Shown here piece by piece: positions 34,979 to 48,055 of a stretch of 64,000 nucleotides of DNA. The notes under the pieces are model-generated. The model was not told the DNA's origin. It worked only from the letters and a program-made list of their open reading frames with translations, and searched no databases. The position numbers and the translations under genes were made by a program. Within the stretch, counting starts at the first letter, position 1. Every line of letters starts with the position of its first letter. This DNA comes from Eutypa lata (Eukaryota > Ascomycota > Sordariomycetes > Xylariales > Diatrypaceae). The stretch lies in contig JAKULF010000005.1 in assembly GCA_022661535.1 (NCBI GenBank), forward strand, positions 3,472,001 through 3,536,000, in the 5' to 3' direction.

Positions 34979-36529
34979 ATGGCGGACAACATAACACCAG
35001 GAGCAAGTCACTACACGGTGAAAGCAGGATTCCTACCCGAGGTCCTCGACATCCTACGTGACACTATTGGCAGCAAGCTGCGACGCGAAGAACTGGAACC
35101 GCTGGAGCGCGCCCGAGATGAGGCGCTACGGACTATGGACCGAGACGTAAAGGACCCCTTCGCGTTTTTCCTTGAGCATGCTGCTCGCTACGAACTAGGC
35201 TGCCAGGAAGTCCTGCGTTGTGCCAAACCTGTTCTCTATGAAGCGATAAACAAGATACTGGAGGAGCTTGAGCCCAAGCTGCTAAGCCCCGAGAACATGG
35301 GCGCCAGGCCACAACCCATTCGAGACGATGCGAACGAAGTCTCTAAGCTCAGTTCCTCTAACATTCCACTTGCTACGACCCATACCCAGTCCCGCAGTCC
35401 TTCTCTCGAGCAGGAGGTAGATAGCAATGCTGGTCACTCCTCCCTTACGAATACAGCACCGGTAGCACCGAGTGTAACCGAAGCGGGGAGTCCGGTCGAC
35501 CCCTTCCAATCTGGTAGAAAGCGCCCAGCACCTCCACAGGATGACGAACGAAGCTGCATACCTGGGAAGAAAAGGTCAAAGAAGGCTTCTGTTCATGACC
35601 GCCCGAAAATAAAAAGACAGATCCCCTTCGCCAAAGCCGACGAGTGCGTCTTCATGTACAGGGACTACGCAGGCTTTTACGTTCTGCGGTGCGATAAGAT
35701 GGCGTGTAAGAAGAGGGCTGGCGTGGCCAGCAGCGATCCCTTCTACTTCCGCAGGCATCCGTTCGGAGACTCGACCGCGTTGAAGCATTTCGATACAGGC
35801 CACCGTATAAAGGATAAGAATGACAAGGATGAGTTGTTCCTCAAATATGCGGTGAAAGGTTAGTATCTTATTCCCCATGTCCACTCCTTATCGAGTTGCA
35901 GTGGTACATATGACAATAATTCATACAATAACGGACCGTTCACTAACTCGCGTCCACCTAAACAATAGTTACCGACGCGATGGAAGAGCGTGAGCTTCCC
36001 TCCCTTTTCATTGTTGCGATTTAAATGCAAGTGTAATCCCCGGAAGACTACGCTAATTAGGCGCCCTATCGGCACAGGCAACCTTCACGGGCCCGAACGT
36101 TCATCAGATAAACAGCCAACCCCCATTTATACTCGTCGGGCCCAGACTCCCTCTCCGCTGCTACAGGCGCAGCAGCAGCCGCTCAGTCCACTCAGTATCA
36201 CGCGGGATATCAAGGGAAATCAACCGGAAAGGGTGGCCTCGGGCAGATATCTGCTTTCGCCGGTAGCAATTCAAAAAGAAGTTTTCGACAGGGATGATAC
36301 GAAAAGTCAGACTGCCGTCGGCGATGACCGAAATGGTTCTCACACTCCTACTACTAGTGGTGCCTCGAGGACCATTGCTGCTGCCATTACTAGGCACCCC
36401 TTCGATAGTGGGAGCGAAAGTGATAGTTTGAAAGAGATTCCTTCCGTGGAGCACTTCAGGAACGGCACGCGTTGGAAGACGCGCATTGACTATCGGGAAA
36501 AGCCGCCGCTGGTGGGCGAATTTGATTGA
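34979..36529 (+). CDS. Unrecognised protein with a Cys/His-rich motif
   Basis: Three exons, 34979-35858, 35969-35989 (21 nt) and 36078-36529, give 450 aa. The second intron (GTGAGC...CACAG) has a GCTAAT branch site. The N-terminal third is helical and charged (residues 10-105). The middle is Ser/Pro-rich with a basic KRPAPP...KKRSKK segment that could be a nuclear-localisation signal. Residues about 220-300 hold VLRCDKMACKKRAG, then RRHPFGDSTALKHFDTGH; the spacing C-x4-C...H...H...H could bind zinc. This block resembles conserved fungal hypothetical proteins. The C-terminal part is disordered (Gln/Pro runs, SGSESDS) and ends with a charged conserved-looking tail. Without the microexon the reading would stop at 36024, giving a 311-aa form. 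A chromatin or DNA-linked role is only a guess. Confidence 0.6.
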
Positions 36530-38543
36530 TTGCTTCCATTGGTGTCGCCATCACTATTCATTGTATTTTAACTATGCTCACTCTCACGCACATTCTTTCG
36601 CGGTTAGATCCAGGGAATTTTGTGGGGAAATAAACAGGTCTAGAGAAAAGGGGTAACGTAGGTTCTAGGCGCTTAATGCGGTTTGAAAGCTATGCGCTCA
36701 GGTGAATCTGTTCAGAGACGCCGCGGGATAGGAAGAAACTGTATATACTCGTCCCGATTCAGAGGAAAATGGGCGACCCCCAAATGTCTGCACATCCTAG
36801 AATAATACATTCCAATGCTGCTTACCTCTATTATCCCATGTTCCCTCTACTAGAATATGTGTTTCCCAAACCTCAAAGCTACCCTTCCACAACTTGTATT
36901 TGGCAATTCTGACACCCGAAGCGCGATCGAGGGAAAGCTTTTCTCCACTGTCATGTAAGACGAAGTTGATTCGCAGGTTGTGCAGGTCATTACGAAAAGA
37001 AATTGAGGGGCATTCCAAAAGTCAGAACACCAACCTGTCATGAGCTTTAAGATATCTCAATACTCGCAACGAGAAGGTAGCTTATTATCTTACCATCTCC
37101 ATAAATTTTAAATGCGGCAAAGTATGAACAATCCGCACAACTCCAAAAGAGGGTCCGAAGCAGTCTGCACATATCTTCCCGTCTCAGCAGAATTTTGGAA
37201 ATTCAGGGCCAAGCTGTGATGCCCTTGAGCAGCCAATGCATCGATTAATGAACTTCTTCTTCAGAGCTATCTCCCCACACTTGTTCCCGGAGGTGGTCCT
37301 GGCGTTCGAACTCTGAAGTACCATGGAATATATCGGAGCTGAAGCTTTTCTGGAAGTGACCGAACAGCGCGCAGAAGCCGGCATAACCAAATCTTGGGAG
37401 AGTTCAAGTTCACCGCTATGTGTGGAGAGTATTTTAGTGGCTAATGAGGCAGAGATATGCACTGGTGGTTTTACGTTAGGAAGTTCACTTTACACAAGCC
37501 ATGGTAACCTGAACGAGGTCAAGGAGGAGAGGTGAGAGTAGTTACTACGCTAGAGCTTTCTATACGATTATTGCAACCAAAATTGGGTGTGGTCGAGCCT
37601 CTAATGCACAGAATATGAATCACTACCAACAATGTCATCGTTATGCGTCCCTCTTCTGTTAAGGTGGTTTGTACATTCAGTGAAACAAAGTTAAACTGGA
37701 GCCTTTAAGATAGACGACTGAGCTCTGACTTCCAAGGTTTCAATGTCCACCACCCTAGTAGTTCTATTTAACCAGCCGGACCTCCATGGCCAATCTCTCA
37801 TGAAGCGACGGAGCGTCGAATTGAACCTTATCATAATCATTAGGTCGCAGTTATGCACAAAGCGTCTAATTTTGACATCCTCGGGGGCCTGGTATAGCAT
37901 AACAATGAAAGATCAGAATGAGGAGATGGACGATTTTAGGATTCTAGAAGATTTAGTGCAGTGCATATAGTACCTACGGCTATAATAGTGAAGTACTGGT
38001 TTAAAGTGGTACAGCAGATAGGTGCTAACGTGCACAGACCATTTACAGGGGTATCCACCCCCCTATTTCGAATGATTTACGAGCTTTATACCACAAGAGG
38101 GCCGGTAACCATCTACGTCAATAATAACAGATGTTCAGTGCGCGTGTTCTTCCAAATGGCTAACCTCCCTCCTAGGAGTTTTGTTCCAAGGAGGATTTTG
38201 CTAAGCGACCTCTCCTAGAACCTATGTTGTCCCTAAATTAAAACGCAACCTACGCGATTTCTCCCAAATATGGCGCAACCGCAACTATATGGAAGCAGTT
38301 AACCAACCAGCCTTTTTTCTATGTGTCCTCGTGAAAGGACTCTTGTTTCTAATTTTCACGTTTTCCCCCGACTCTTAAAAGGAAATCGTTCTATCGTTTA
38401 TAGTGAACGCTTAATCTTGTGCATCTAAACGAAGCCACGCCATAACACATGTACCCATACATAAACGAAACGCACACGTTCTATCAGCGCAATTCCCGTC
38501 CCATATCGGTTATAGGGCGGGACCCAGATTGTTGTTGAACTCT
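36530..38543. other. Intergenic region, no gene seen
   Basis: This 2-kb spacer lies between two converging 3' ends. Small open frames (for example 37323-37535 and 37743-37970) have no motif or splice support. Confidence 0.5.
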
Positions 38544-41500
38544 TCATATCAGACCTCTCTCAGCTAAATGCGCTGTCAGTACGTTGAACCTAACAGGCTT
38601 AGTCAGAAATATGTCGACGCCACTTGCAAAAGCCTCCTGTTGTGTCTCAGCCGAAGCAAGCCCTGTAAGTGCGAAGATAGGGATGGGGCTTGACGAGAGC
38701 TTCCGCTCCAGGTCCCGAATGTGACGCGTAGACTCGAGACCATCCATGACTGGCATTGATATATCTAGTTTGTGATAAAAGTTAGTGTTGTCCCGTTTGC
38801 CAATTTTCAGAAGGGATACATGCCCATTAGAATGCAACAGTAGCCATGAGGTTCCGCCGTGAAAGCTTCCAGGGCTTCGAGACCATTCATGACGGCCTTG
38901 TAGGGACAGTTCAGCTTCCCAATTAACGTTGTAAGAATCTATCATCCTGTTAACGATGTATACAGTACTATTAGATTATGGCATGCCAAACCCTCAAGTT
39001 AATTTTATTATCATCGACTAGGAGATATTTCCCCTTGGGCTTGTCAGCTGGTGTTGTATCGGCTTTCTTCCCTTCCTTCTGTCCGGCGGAATGGAAACCG
39101 CTCTCAATGACAGGCAATGAGGGTATGGCTTCACGTTGTTTGTAGTCTTCCTCCCCGAATGCTTTTGGTGAACCCTTGGTCAGTATAGATCCTAGTTTAT
39201 TGGAGTGGGAGTCTCCATGTATACCACTTATACCACCAATCTGTGATATTCCCGTTCCTAATGGGTATGGATTTATCAGTGTTCGCTTATGCTTAATGTA
39301 GCTTTCAAGCGCAGTGGTCAAGGCACTCGCCATCTTGCGTGGACCCATCCTAAGTCATATATTTAGCGAGAGGTAATGCGAACGGGCTTAATGTTGACTT
39401 ACGGTAGCGATACGAACTCAGCGACCGGTATTTGAGACGTAGGCTTGAATGCCGAAGCATATTCATGAGCTCCAACGGCGTTCCCGCAAATCACTATAGT
39501 TGGCGGGAGGATATCCCCTCTATCTACTTTGGCAGATAATTCGTCAAACCTGATGTCGTTGCAGATCATCACGTCTGCCTTCGTATCCGATTTGCCAGGC
39601 TCGATTACCTGCATCTGCAGCCACTGCCGGCACATATTCTCAACCGATTCTCTGTTTGATATATTCCCGAGAGGTAGTCGTGGACGAACATCATCAACAT
39701 TCTCAAAACCTGCATTCAGTCCAGAGATGTCGATTCGAAGCCCCGACAACGCCGAGATGTGTTTCGCAAGCTCTTCGTTTCCTTTCGTGGCCCCGTTTGG
39801 CGCGTACATGGGTAAACTCACCTTCACAGAAGTGCCCACGTTTACTTGGCTCTCGACGCTAATATTTCCCCCCAGCATTCTCACTATCTTGTAGACGATG
39901 CTAAGACCTAATCCGGTGCCTTGGGACAGCTGGTTTTCCTGAGAGAATGGAGTGAATAGTTTATGTCGAAGAAAATCATCTCCTATTCCGATGCCAGAAT
40001 CTGTGACGGTGAGATGAAGATTCAAGGCTTGACTCGATGTGGGTTCAAGCCTGAAATTGACATGAATAAACCCCCTTTTCGTAAACTTCAGCGAATTCCC
40101 AAATAGGTTCACTGCAAAACTTTGGTTAGAATGCCAGATTCGAGGATATTTTCAATAGCCTATAGAGGCTGACTCTAGACTTGTGGATCATATACATTGT
40201 CAAGAGAATCCCAATACGAGAACACAGGAAAATGAGAACCGAAAATGACCACTTACTGATAATCCGACGCAAAGCTCCAGGCTGGGTGCGGTATTGCCAA
40301 TTCGCGTTCGCATCCATATCCAGATATACCGAAACGGGACCGACCCCTAGTTCCTGCGTCTGGTCCCCAATGCTTTCCATGGCCTTGATACTATCTAGGT
40401 GCCGCAATGCAATACTGTCAGAACGTCCTGGTCTGGTCTCCCGTCCAAATCGCTCGGCGGACATTTTCTGAAAACTATGCCCTGCATACACGCTCTCAAG
40501 GCTCTCTTCGGCAATAGCGGCCAGGTCGACATTGATGAATTTACTCGGAATGCTGCCTTCGAACGATTCTCTCTTATCAGATGCCGCATTTTGTGGTTCC
40601 TTGGGAGACTGGCGGAACCTATTTATCTTAGCATAGTCAAGTAGCTACAACCCAAAAATCAGCAGCCGAACAGATCATGTATTTTTAAACAAGCACTTAC
40701 ATGATCAATTACATCTAGCAATGTCCGTCCACAACATTCGATAGTGTGAAGAACATCCTTTTGAAAGGCGTCGAGCTGGGTGTCGTGAAGTAACTCGGCG
40801 CCTGCTACGATGCCGTGAAGAGGAGATCGCAACTCATGGCTGAGTGAATTCACAACGTCGGTTTTGGCTCTTTCCGATATGAGTGTATTGATACGCGAAA
40901 CCTCGGCCATAATGTTTGTCCCGAAAGCACGTAGATAACTCATCTCACCCGCCCTAGTAAACGTCCGGCCAGGTTGTTGCGTCCATACGATACCGCTCGC
41001 AAACCATCTCTCCTTGTGAGAATCCCAAAGAGGAATGACAGCAACACTCCGAGCTCCTGGTATGATATGAATAATGGATCGGCCTTCGTTTTCCCTAGAG
41101 TACTGGCCATTTCGACCATGTCTTTTTGTGTTCCTTTCATTGGGTTCTTTTCCTGCGAAGGATTTGTTGGACGTATCCTTTGTCACCGCCTGTGTCATCA
41201 ACTCTTCTTCCTCAGAGCCATCGGATTCTTCCAGTACTAATGAGCCATCATCTTCGAAATTAAAGATCTTCCCTGATTGGTACCGTCGGAGTAGTGTTTT
41301 GAGTAGCTTTTCAGGAACGTTGATCTTGTAGTTGTTCAGCGATTCACTATCTACGCTTGACGACGTTGATGTCGAGAAACCGAGAACGTTACACATTGAC
41401 TCAGGGGTATCTAGTGGTTTGACCTTGTCGTCATCGCTGCTTGACGAGGGAGAATGCGGTGAATTTGCTCGTTTTCCTCCGATGCCGGACTTCAGGCTAG

Positions 41501-42730
41501 CGAAAGACCAAACACTCGCATCCACTGCAACATTTCGGGTCAGTAGTTCTTCTGTGTAGATATTCTAGCAAGGTGTGGGAGTGGTTCCGGAGCAAGAACT
41601 CCCCAAAATGCCCCTTCAAGTATTAACTTCAAATATGGTATCAAACTACATGGGGAGGATAATAACAACACTAATTGCTTACGAAACAGAACCCCTTCCA
41701 CCTCGATTGACTCCCTCACAATATTTGCTGCTTTTGAGAACACCTGCTTTACTTGAGGAAGAAAATGGTCCTCGATTGGATGACTGGTTAGATTGCTTCT
41801 AACGGACACCTCTTTGTTTGGTGAAAACGCTAGATCCGGAACCCTGTGCGTTGCGTAGTCTGAGTGGTCATGTTCATTCGTCGTCGCTATATTCATCTCT
41901 GACTTACTTCGAGGAGTCGTAACCTGAGAAGGGGCTATAGTCCCCCCTTCCTCAGTATTGCTTTGGCGGAGTTGTTGCTCGGCGTTGAGGCCGCCTTCGG
42001 CACCTTCCATAGCAGAAAACGCGGAAGCATTAGTGTCTGCCCATCCTGACATTGAGCCGTAGCCCTCCACGAAACTACCCAATCCCCTAACCATGCGAAT
42101 ATTGCGTCGAGCAGCATTACCAAACTTCTTGGCTTCTAGATGTTCCATGATGATTCTAGATAGATGGCGCATATATTCCATAGATCTCTCATCAAGGTTG
42201 GCCCTTGATGCATCATCGAAAACGCAAAGCACGCCAATGTCGATCCCCCGTGGTGAGCGGATTGGGACTCCAGCATAAAACCGGTGATTGGGGTTCCAGT
42301 TCATACATCGGCGTGATTGAAAGCGAGGATCCTCGGTAAGATCTGTTATCACTGATACAAGAAGCGGGGAATTGGCTTCGGGCTTTGTCCTGCTAGTGTT
42401 CCGTAGCTGATTCATCTGGAGGACATGATCACATATACAATCGGCTCGTCGCAAGGCTGTTCCACACAGCCAAAGATCATCCGGATGTTTAGTTGGCACA
42501 TCAAGGGTCGACGAAGGCGTGGCTTCGGCAACTACATACTGAAAGTCCCGATCAAAGACAGATATTAAAGCACGCGAGGCGTTCAATTTAAAAGTTGCAA
42601 GCTGGGCGAAAGCCGTCAGCGCTCCATCTCGACAAGCCCGCAGAGCGTGTGAGGGGATGGGTTGAGACAAATCATGTCGAAGACAGTTTTTCATAGCATC
42701 AGGCTCATATCTAAAACACGCGTCAGCCAT
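38544..42730 (-). CDS. Hybrid histidine kinase (GAF - HisKA - HATPase - receiver)
   Basis: Seven exons, 42730-41683, 41524-40701, 40644-40257, 40111-39403, 39349-38992, 38938-38824 and 38764-38544, give 1220 aa. A GAF sensor domain lies at about residues 45-210 (FYAGVPIRSPRG, IGVLCVFDDASR). Phosphorylated His579 is in LSHELRSPLHG. The ATPase domain has MNLFGNSLKFTKRG (N-box, from residue 754), DSGIGIG and GTGLGLSIVYKIV. The receiver starts KYLLVDDNKINLR, its phospho-acceptor Asp1148 is in ILMDISMPVMDG, and its Lys is in FLTKP. All catalytic residues are present. It should autophosphorylate and pass phosphate through Ypd1 to Skn7/Ssk1-type regulators, sensing an unknown signal. The Asp codon is built across a GC-AG intron (38823-38765); the preceding 53-bp intron ends at TAG 38941-38939. 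No transmembrane segment is seen, so it is probably cytosolic. Confidence 0.9.
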
Positions 42731-43690
42731 AGAATAAGTAAGTACCGGTTGCCTATCGCGTACTTTAATGTCTCTCGTTCGCGTGCAGATTCTGAAGGTC
42801 GTAACATTTCGTCATGGAGGGAGAACGCTGACACGGGCAAGTAAAACAGGGATCGTGGGTTATTGAGAGGGTACAGGCGCTATAACATCGGGAAAGTTTA
42901 GGGCGAAGTTGGATTATACTTCTCTATTATTTCAACATGAGATGAAGGGGCAGCGAATTGAGAGGTCGTCAATGAGTTTTGAAATGCCACAGCAGGTTTT
43001 GGAAGCTACCCCGCCAGTCCGGTGAAGCCACTGTTTCGGCATAATACATGTATGTAGGTTTGTATGCATATATACTTCCCTTGACATGCTAAGTACATAT
43101 CTGCATATGTAGCTTTCGTTAGTTACAGTATGTACCTGAGCATGTACCGAATATATATGCTTACAAGCCTGCATGTAGTAGTACGTGCGGATATACAAAT
43201 CAAAACAATGTTACACGCACCTTATAGACCACTATCTTGAAATTGCAAAGTGGCTTATATATGTAATGCTCTATCTATATAGAGATAACTACATGTACCA
43301 AGCTTAGATATCGATATCGATTTCTTCAAAGCCCGATCTAATAATAAGTACATGAATTAGTTCTCAAATCGAACATGTCTACTTAATTAGTTTAGCATGA
43401 GATCACTGATATTTATGCCTTCTATATACATAGTGTAATATGTTACTTCTATATCAAGCATGTCTAGTCCGGTACTTAGCATAATAATTGCCCATACATT
43501 ACCTCATCACTCAGGCCTCTCTCCGTAAGGTGGCTATGCCACCGCAGCTGCGGCGGTACAGCTGCGCTACGGCTAATAATTCCGTACCAAATGTACCTAT
43601 TAAACCCAATACGGAAAGATGACCCACAAAAACCAAAAGCTGATGGAAAGAGGCCTAATCTTATTTGGTGATTTTCGAGCTTTGCCGTGT
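42731..43690. other. Promoter of the kinase and left border of the AT-rich block
   Basis: About 1 kb. 43020-43200 contains repeated GTATGTA/CATATAT segments. 43525-43575 is a GC-rich cluster of small palindromes, and composition then falls quickly toward the AT block. No gene is seen. Confidence 0.5.
43525..43575. repeat. GC-rich palindrome cluster at the border of the AT-rich block
   Basis: GGTGGC-TAT-GCCACC (43529-43543) is a perfect hairpin. It is followed at once by CCGCAGCTGCGG (a 12-base palindrome) extended to ACCGCAGCTGCGGCGGT, then CAGCTGCGC. It is the most GC-rich spot near a boundary where DNA turns to nearly pure A+T. It may be the unmutated end of a transposable element, but no matching partner end was found. 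Confidence 0.5.
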
Positions 43691-43959
43691 CGAAATGGCT
43701 TATTTTATATGGAACAAAAAAACAATATTATTTTTTCATTTCTTAATAACAAATTAAATAAAATACGTATAACTTAATAAAATATGCGGTTAAATCCGAA
43801 ATTAAATAAGATTTATGAAAATATATTTATAAATTTATATAACCTTAAGGAAAGTTTTTATCTTTAAATAAAAAGTAAAATTTTTTGCCGTATTTAATAT
43901 TTTTATTCGGACGCCTTTTTAGCTAGTATGTTATTATTATTATTTTAATTAACAAAATT

Positions 43960-44172
43960 ATAACGCTTCGAGCTTTTTTTATATAATTTTATCTTTAAAC
44001 GGCCTTTTGCGAAATAATTAAAGTAATAGTAATAATATATTAATTTAAAAAGCGTTTTAATAAGTTATTTTATTAAAATTAATATATTATTATTATTATT
44101 ATTATTACTTTAATTATTTTAAAAAAAGTCGTTTAAAGGTAAATATATATAAAAAAAGCTTTTAAAGTTATG
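43960..44172. repeat. Imperfect inverted repeat, arms about 100 bp, inside the AT block
   Basis: The left arm reads CATAACG...GAGCTTTTTTTATAT then CTTTAAACGGC, AATAATTAAAGTAAT. The right arm, reverse-complemented, reads CATAACT...AAGCTTTTTTTATAT, CTTTAAACGAC, AATAATTAAAGTAAT. Arms are separated by ATT-repeat-like DNA near the centre. Most differences look like transitions. This may be a mutated MITE or a terminal inverted repeat. Confidence 0.7.
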
Positions 44173-44456
44173 CTTTTAATAATGTAATAAGTAATTGTAA
44201 TATATTTACTTAAAAAGCGTTTAAATGCGATTTTATAAAGTGGTTTTTATAAGGTAATTTATTAGTTTAATTCCGTACGGCTTTAATTTAATCCCGAAAA
44301 AATTACGAAAATTTTTATACGTTTATTAATTTATAACCTTTTTATTTAAAAAGTTTCGAATTTATTAAATTTAGTTTCGTTTTATTACGAATTGTTTTAT
44401 AAAAAGAATATAAATTATAAACATTTTTAAACTCGAAAATTACTAAATGAGTTTAA

Positions 44457-44537
44457 GTCGCCGTAGCTTGAGTTTTATTCTTGCCTTTTAATTAATCGGA
44501 ATTTTAATAAGATATTAATACTTAAAGCTACGGCGAA
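44457..44537. repeat. Short inverted repeat CGCCGTAGCTT / AAGCTACGGCG
   Basis: CGCCGTAGCTT at about 44459 is perfectly inverted at about 44525-44535, with 55 bp between. The arms also share partly complementary inner bases (ATTCTTGCCTT versus AAGGCAA further out). It is one of the few GC-retaining spots inside the AT block. Confidence 0.55.
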
Positions 44538-46387
44538 TTAAAAACTAAGGCAATTTATATATTAATTTTATAAAAGTTTAAATTATTAAAAAGAATTGCA
44601 TTATATAAAAACGCCGATAAAGTTATTTTAACTTATATAATTAATTTAACGAGATTTATTAATTATAAAGTTAATTTATATAATTATTAACCATTTATAG
44701 CATTAATGCGGCGTAATTATAACGCATTAATATTATTTTAAAAGATTAAATTACCTTAAGAAATTAATTATAATAAAGTTTTAATATAACGAATAAATAA
44801 AATCTTTATTTTAAATTTATTATAACGAAAAATTTATTATATTAAAAGATTATATATATAATATTTTATTAATAATTTAATAATATTTATTAAATATAAT
44901 TTATATTTAAAAAATTTTATTTAAAACGATTTAATATTATAATTATAATTATTTTAATATAATAAATTATATATATTATTAAATTATAATTAATTTATTA
45001 TTTATTATAATAATAAAAATCGTTATTTAATATAAAAAAATAAATATTTTAATTTTAAATTTATTATAAAATAAATTTATTATATAATATATTTATTATA
45101 ATAAAAATTTATTATAATTTTAAATAATTATAATTAATATAAAAACGTTAATAATTACGTAATTTAAATACGTTATATTATTATTTATATATTTAAATAA
45201 TTAAAATATTTTAATTTAATTAATATTTTTTATTTTTTATATTTTATTTTAAATATAAATAACTTTTAAATTAATTATAAAATTAATAATAATTTATTTT
45301 TATTATTAATTTATAAATAACAAATTATTTTTAAAGCGAATATAATACGTTTAATATAATCTTTTAAATATAAAAAATAAAAGTTTATATTAAATAATTT
45401 TTTTATTAATTTTTTAAATTTTTTAAATTTTTTTTTTATTATTTTATAATTTATTTAAAAATATATAATAAATATAATAAACGATATAATAAAAACGATT
45501 AAAATTAAAAATAATTTAATAATATTAATATATTAATTAATATATATTAATTAATATATTATTTTAATTAATTAAATATTAATTTTTTAAATATTAATAT
45601 TAATTAATTAATAAAATTATATTAATATTAATATTATTAATATTTTAATTATTATATACATATATAATTTCTTATTATAAATTTTATAATATTTCTTTTA
45701 TTAATGTATTTATTATTATATTAATAATTTAAATTTAATAAATTTATATAAATAATTTATATATATAATATTTATTTTAATATATATATTAATTATATTA
45801 ATAATATTAATTAATATAATTTTTTTATTAATTAATATAAAATAAAAATATATTAATATTAATTTAATTAATATAAAATAAATAATTAATTTATAAATTT
45901 TAAAATTATTATTTTAAATAATAAAATTAAAATAAAATATTTTATAATTATAAATTTATTTAAATAAATATTAAAAATTATTAATAAATTAATTTATTTA
46001 TTTATTTATTATATTATATTTAAAATAAAAAATATTATTTATTTTAAAAATTTTAATAAATAATATTAATATTATAATAATATTATATATTAAAAAATTT
46101 TATAAATTTTTATTATTTTTTATTATTTTATAATTATATAATTAATAATTTAAAATTAATATATTAATAATATTTTAAAATTTATATTATAAATTTATTA
46201 TTTTATATTAAAAACGTTTAAAAATTTATTTTAAAAAAACTTTAATAAATTATTTTAAAAATTATAAAAATTATCGCTTTATTTTTATATATTAATAAAA
46301 CGAATTAATTATAATAATATTACTTTAATTTTATTAAAATTATATAAATATAAATATAACGATTTTAAATATCGATTTTTCTTTATC

Positions 46388-46530
46388 GAAAATAATTTTC
46401 TTTATAAATAATAAATCGATATTAAAGTTTTAAAATTAAACGTTATATTTTTTTCTTTCGTTAATTATTTTTTAAACGTTTTTTTAAATAATATAACTTT
46501 TTATATAATTATAAACTTCGTTTAACATTT
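46388..46530 (+). repeat. Repeat A, copy 1 (heavily mutated)
   Basis: This segment aligns without gaps to 58052-58196. I count 14 differences over about 138 bp; each has T or A here and C or G in the other copy, as expected for stronger RIP of this copy. Confidence 0.85.
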
Positions 46531-47699
46531 AATAATATTTCTTTAATTATTTATAATATTAAATTATAATTATTTATTATATTATTTTTATTATTAAATA
46601 ATTTCTTTTTTCGAAAAAAAAAACGTTTAAATTTCGTTTAATATTTAATATAAAACTTTTTTTTCGATCGTAATTCATTTATTTATTTATTTAAAAGATT
46701 TTTTATAAATTTATTTATAAAACTTATAATTTTATATTTTTCTTTTTTATTATTATAATTTTTTATATATAATATATATATATTTATTTTATTTATTAAA
46801 ACGATTTATTTTATATAATTTTTTTTTTATTATAATTTATTATTTTATTTAAAAATATTAAAATACTTTATTATTAAAAAGTTTTTTTATTTATATGTTT
46901 TTTATAACGAATTTCGTTTTTTAATAAATTTATATAATAATATTAAATTTTATTATAAATTATTTAAATTTTATTTAAATAAATACTTTATTTTTTAAAG
47001 TTATTTTTTAAATTTTTAAATTTATTTTATTATATAATTATTTAATTTTATAATTATTTAATCGTTAAATATAACGAATTTAAAATATTTATTTTATTAT
47101 TTATTTTTAAAATTAAATATTATTATTATTATTATTATTAATTTTATATTAATAATTTATTATATTAATTATATTAATTTAAATATAAATATATAATATA
47201 TTTTCGGTTTATATTTTATATATTAAAAATTCGATATTTAATATTATAATTAAAATATTATAAAAGTTTATAAAGTAAATTATAACTTAACGATTTAATA
47301 AATTAAGTTAAATAATTAAAATTTTAATGCTTTTTTAACTTTAAACGAATTATAATTAAATCGTTACGGCCGAGTTATTAAATCGTTAAATATGCATTAC
47401 GATAAGTTTTAAAAGTAAAAACCGTTAAATCGAATCGGTAATTATTTCGATTTTCGAGTAAAAATTACTTTTTTATTTTTATTAATTCGTAAGTTTAATT
47501 AAGTTTTATTAATCTTTACGATAACGAATTTAACTTTTATAATTAATTAATAATAATTATTAATTAATTAATAAAAGCTTAAATCATTAAATTAAAATAT
47601 TAATTATTTCGTAACTTAAACGTAACGAAATTATTAAATCGATAATATTAATTTCGTTAAAGATTATTTTATTTAATTAATTATTATAAAGCTTAAACT

Positions 47700-48055
47700 T
47701 TAAAATAAACGATAACGAATCGCTTAAAGGTTTTTTATACGATTAAATTACGATTAAATTAATGCGATAATATATTAAAAAAGTTAAGTTTATAAGTAAA
47801 TAAATTAAATTTAATAACGATATAACGCATTAAATTTAATAATTAATAAAATTTTATTAATTACGTTATATATTTTTTTTTATTAAAAGATAATCGAAGT
47901 TATATTATTAACGTTAAGCATTTATTATAAAAAAGATTTCAAGTTTAATTTTTAAAAGTAATAAATTAAAAGCGATAATTATTAAAAAATTTAAATTTTT
48001 CTTTTTAAAAAAAATAATTACATTTTTAATTATTAAATTAAACGACTTTTAAAAT
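47700..48055 (+). repeat. Repeat B, copy 1
   Basis: This aligns to about 57430-57785 in the same orientation. Shared stretches include AATAATTAATAAAAT, TTTATTAATTACG, CATTTATTATAAAAAA-like DNA and TTAATTATTAAATTAAACGA. Unlike repeat A it has indels and other changes, so the copies are older or separately mutated. Confidence 0.75.

Noticed and set aside
36061..36257. Alternative exon of the 34979 gene starting at TAG|GCGCC
   Set aside because: It reads in another frame and stops at about 36257, while the 36078 acceptor keeps a long open frame with a good branch site.
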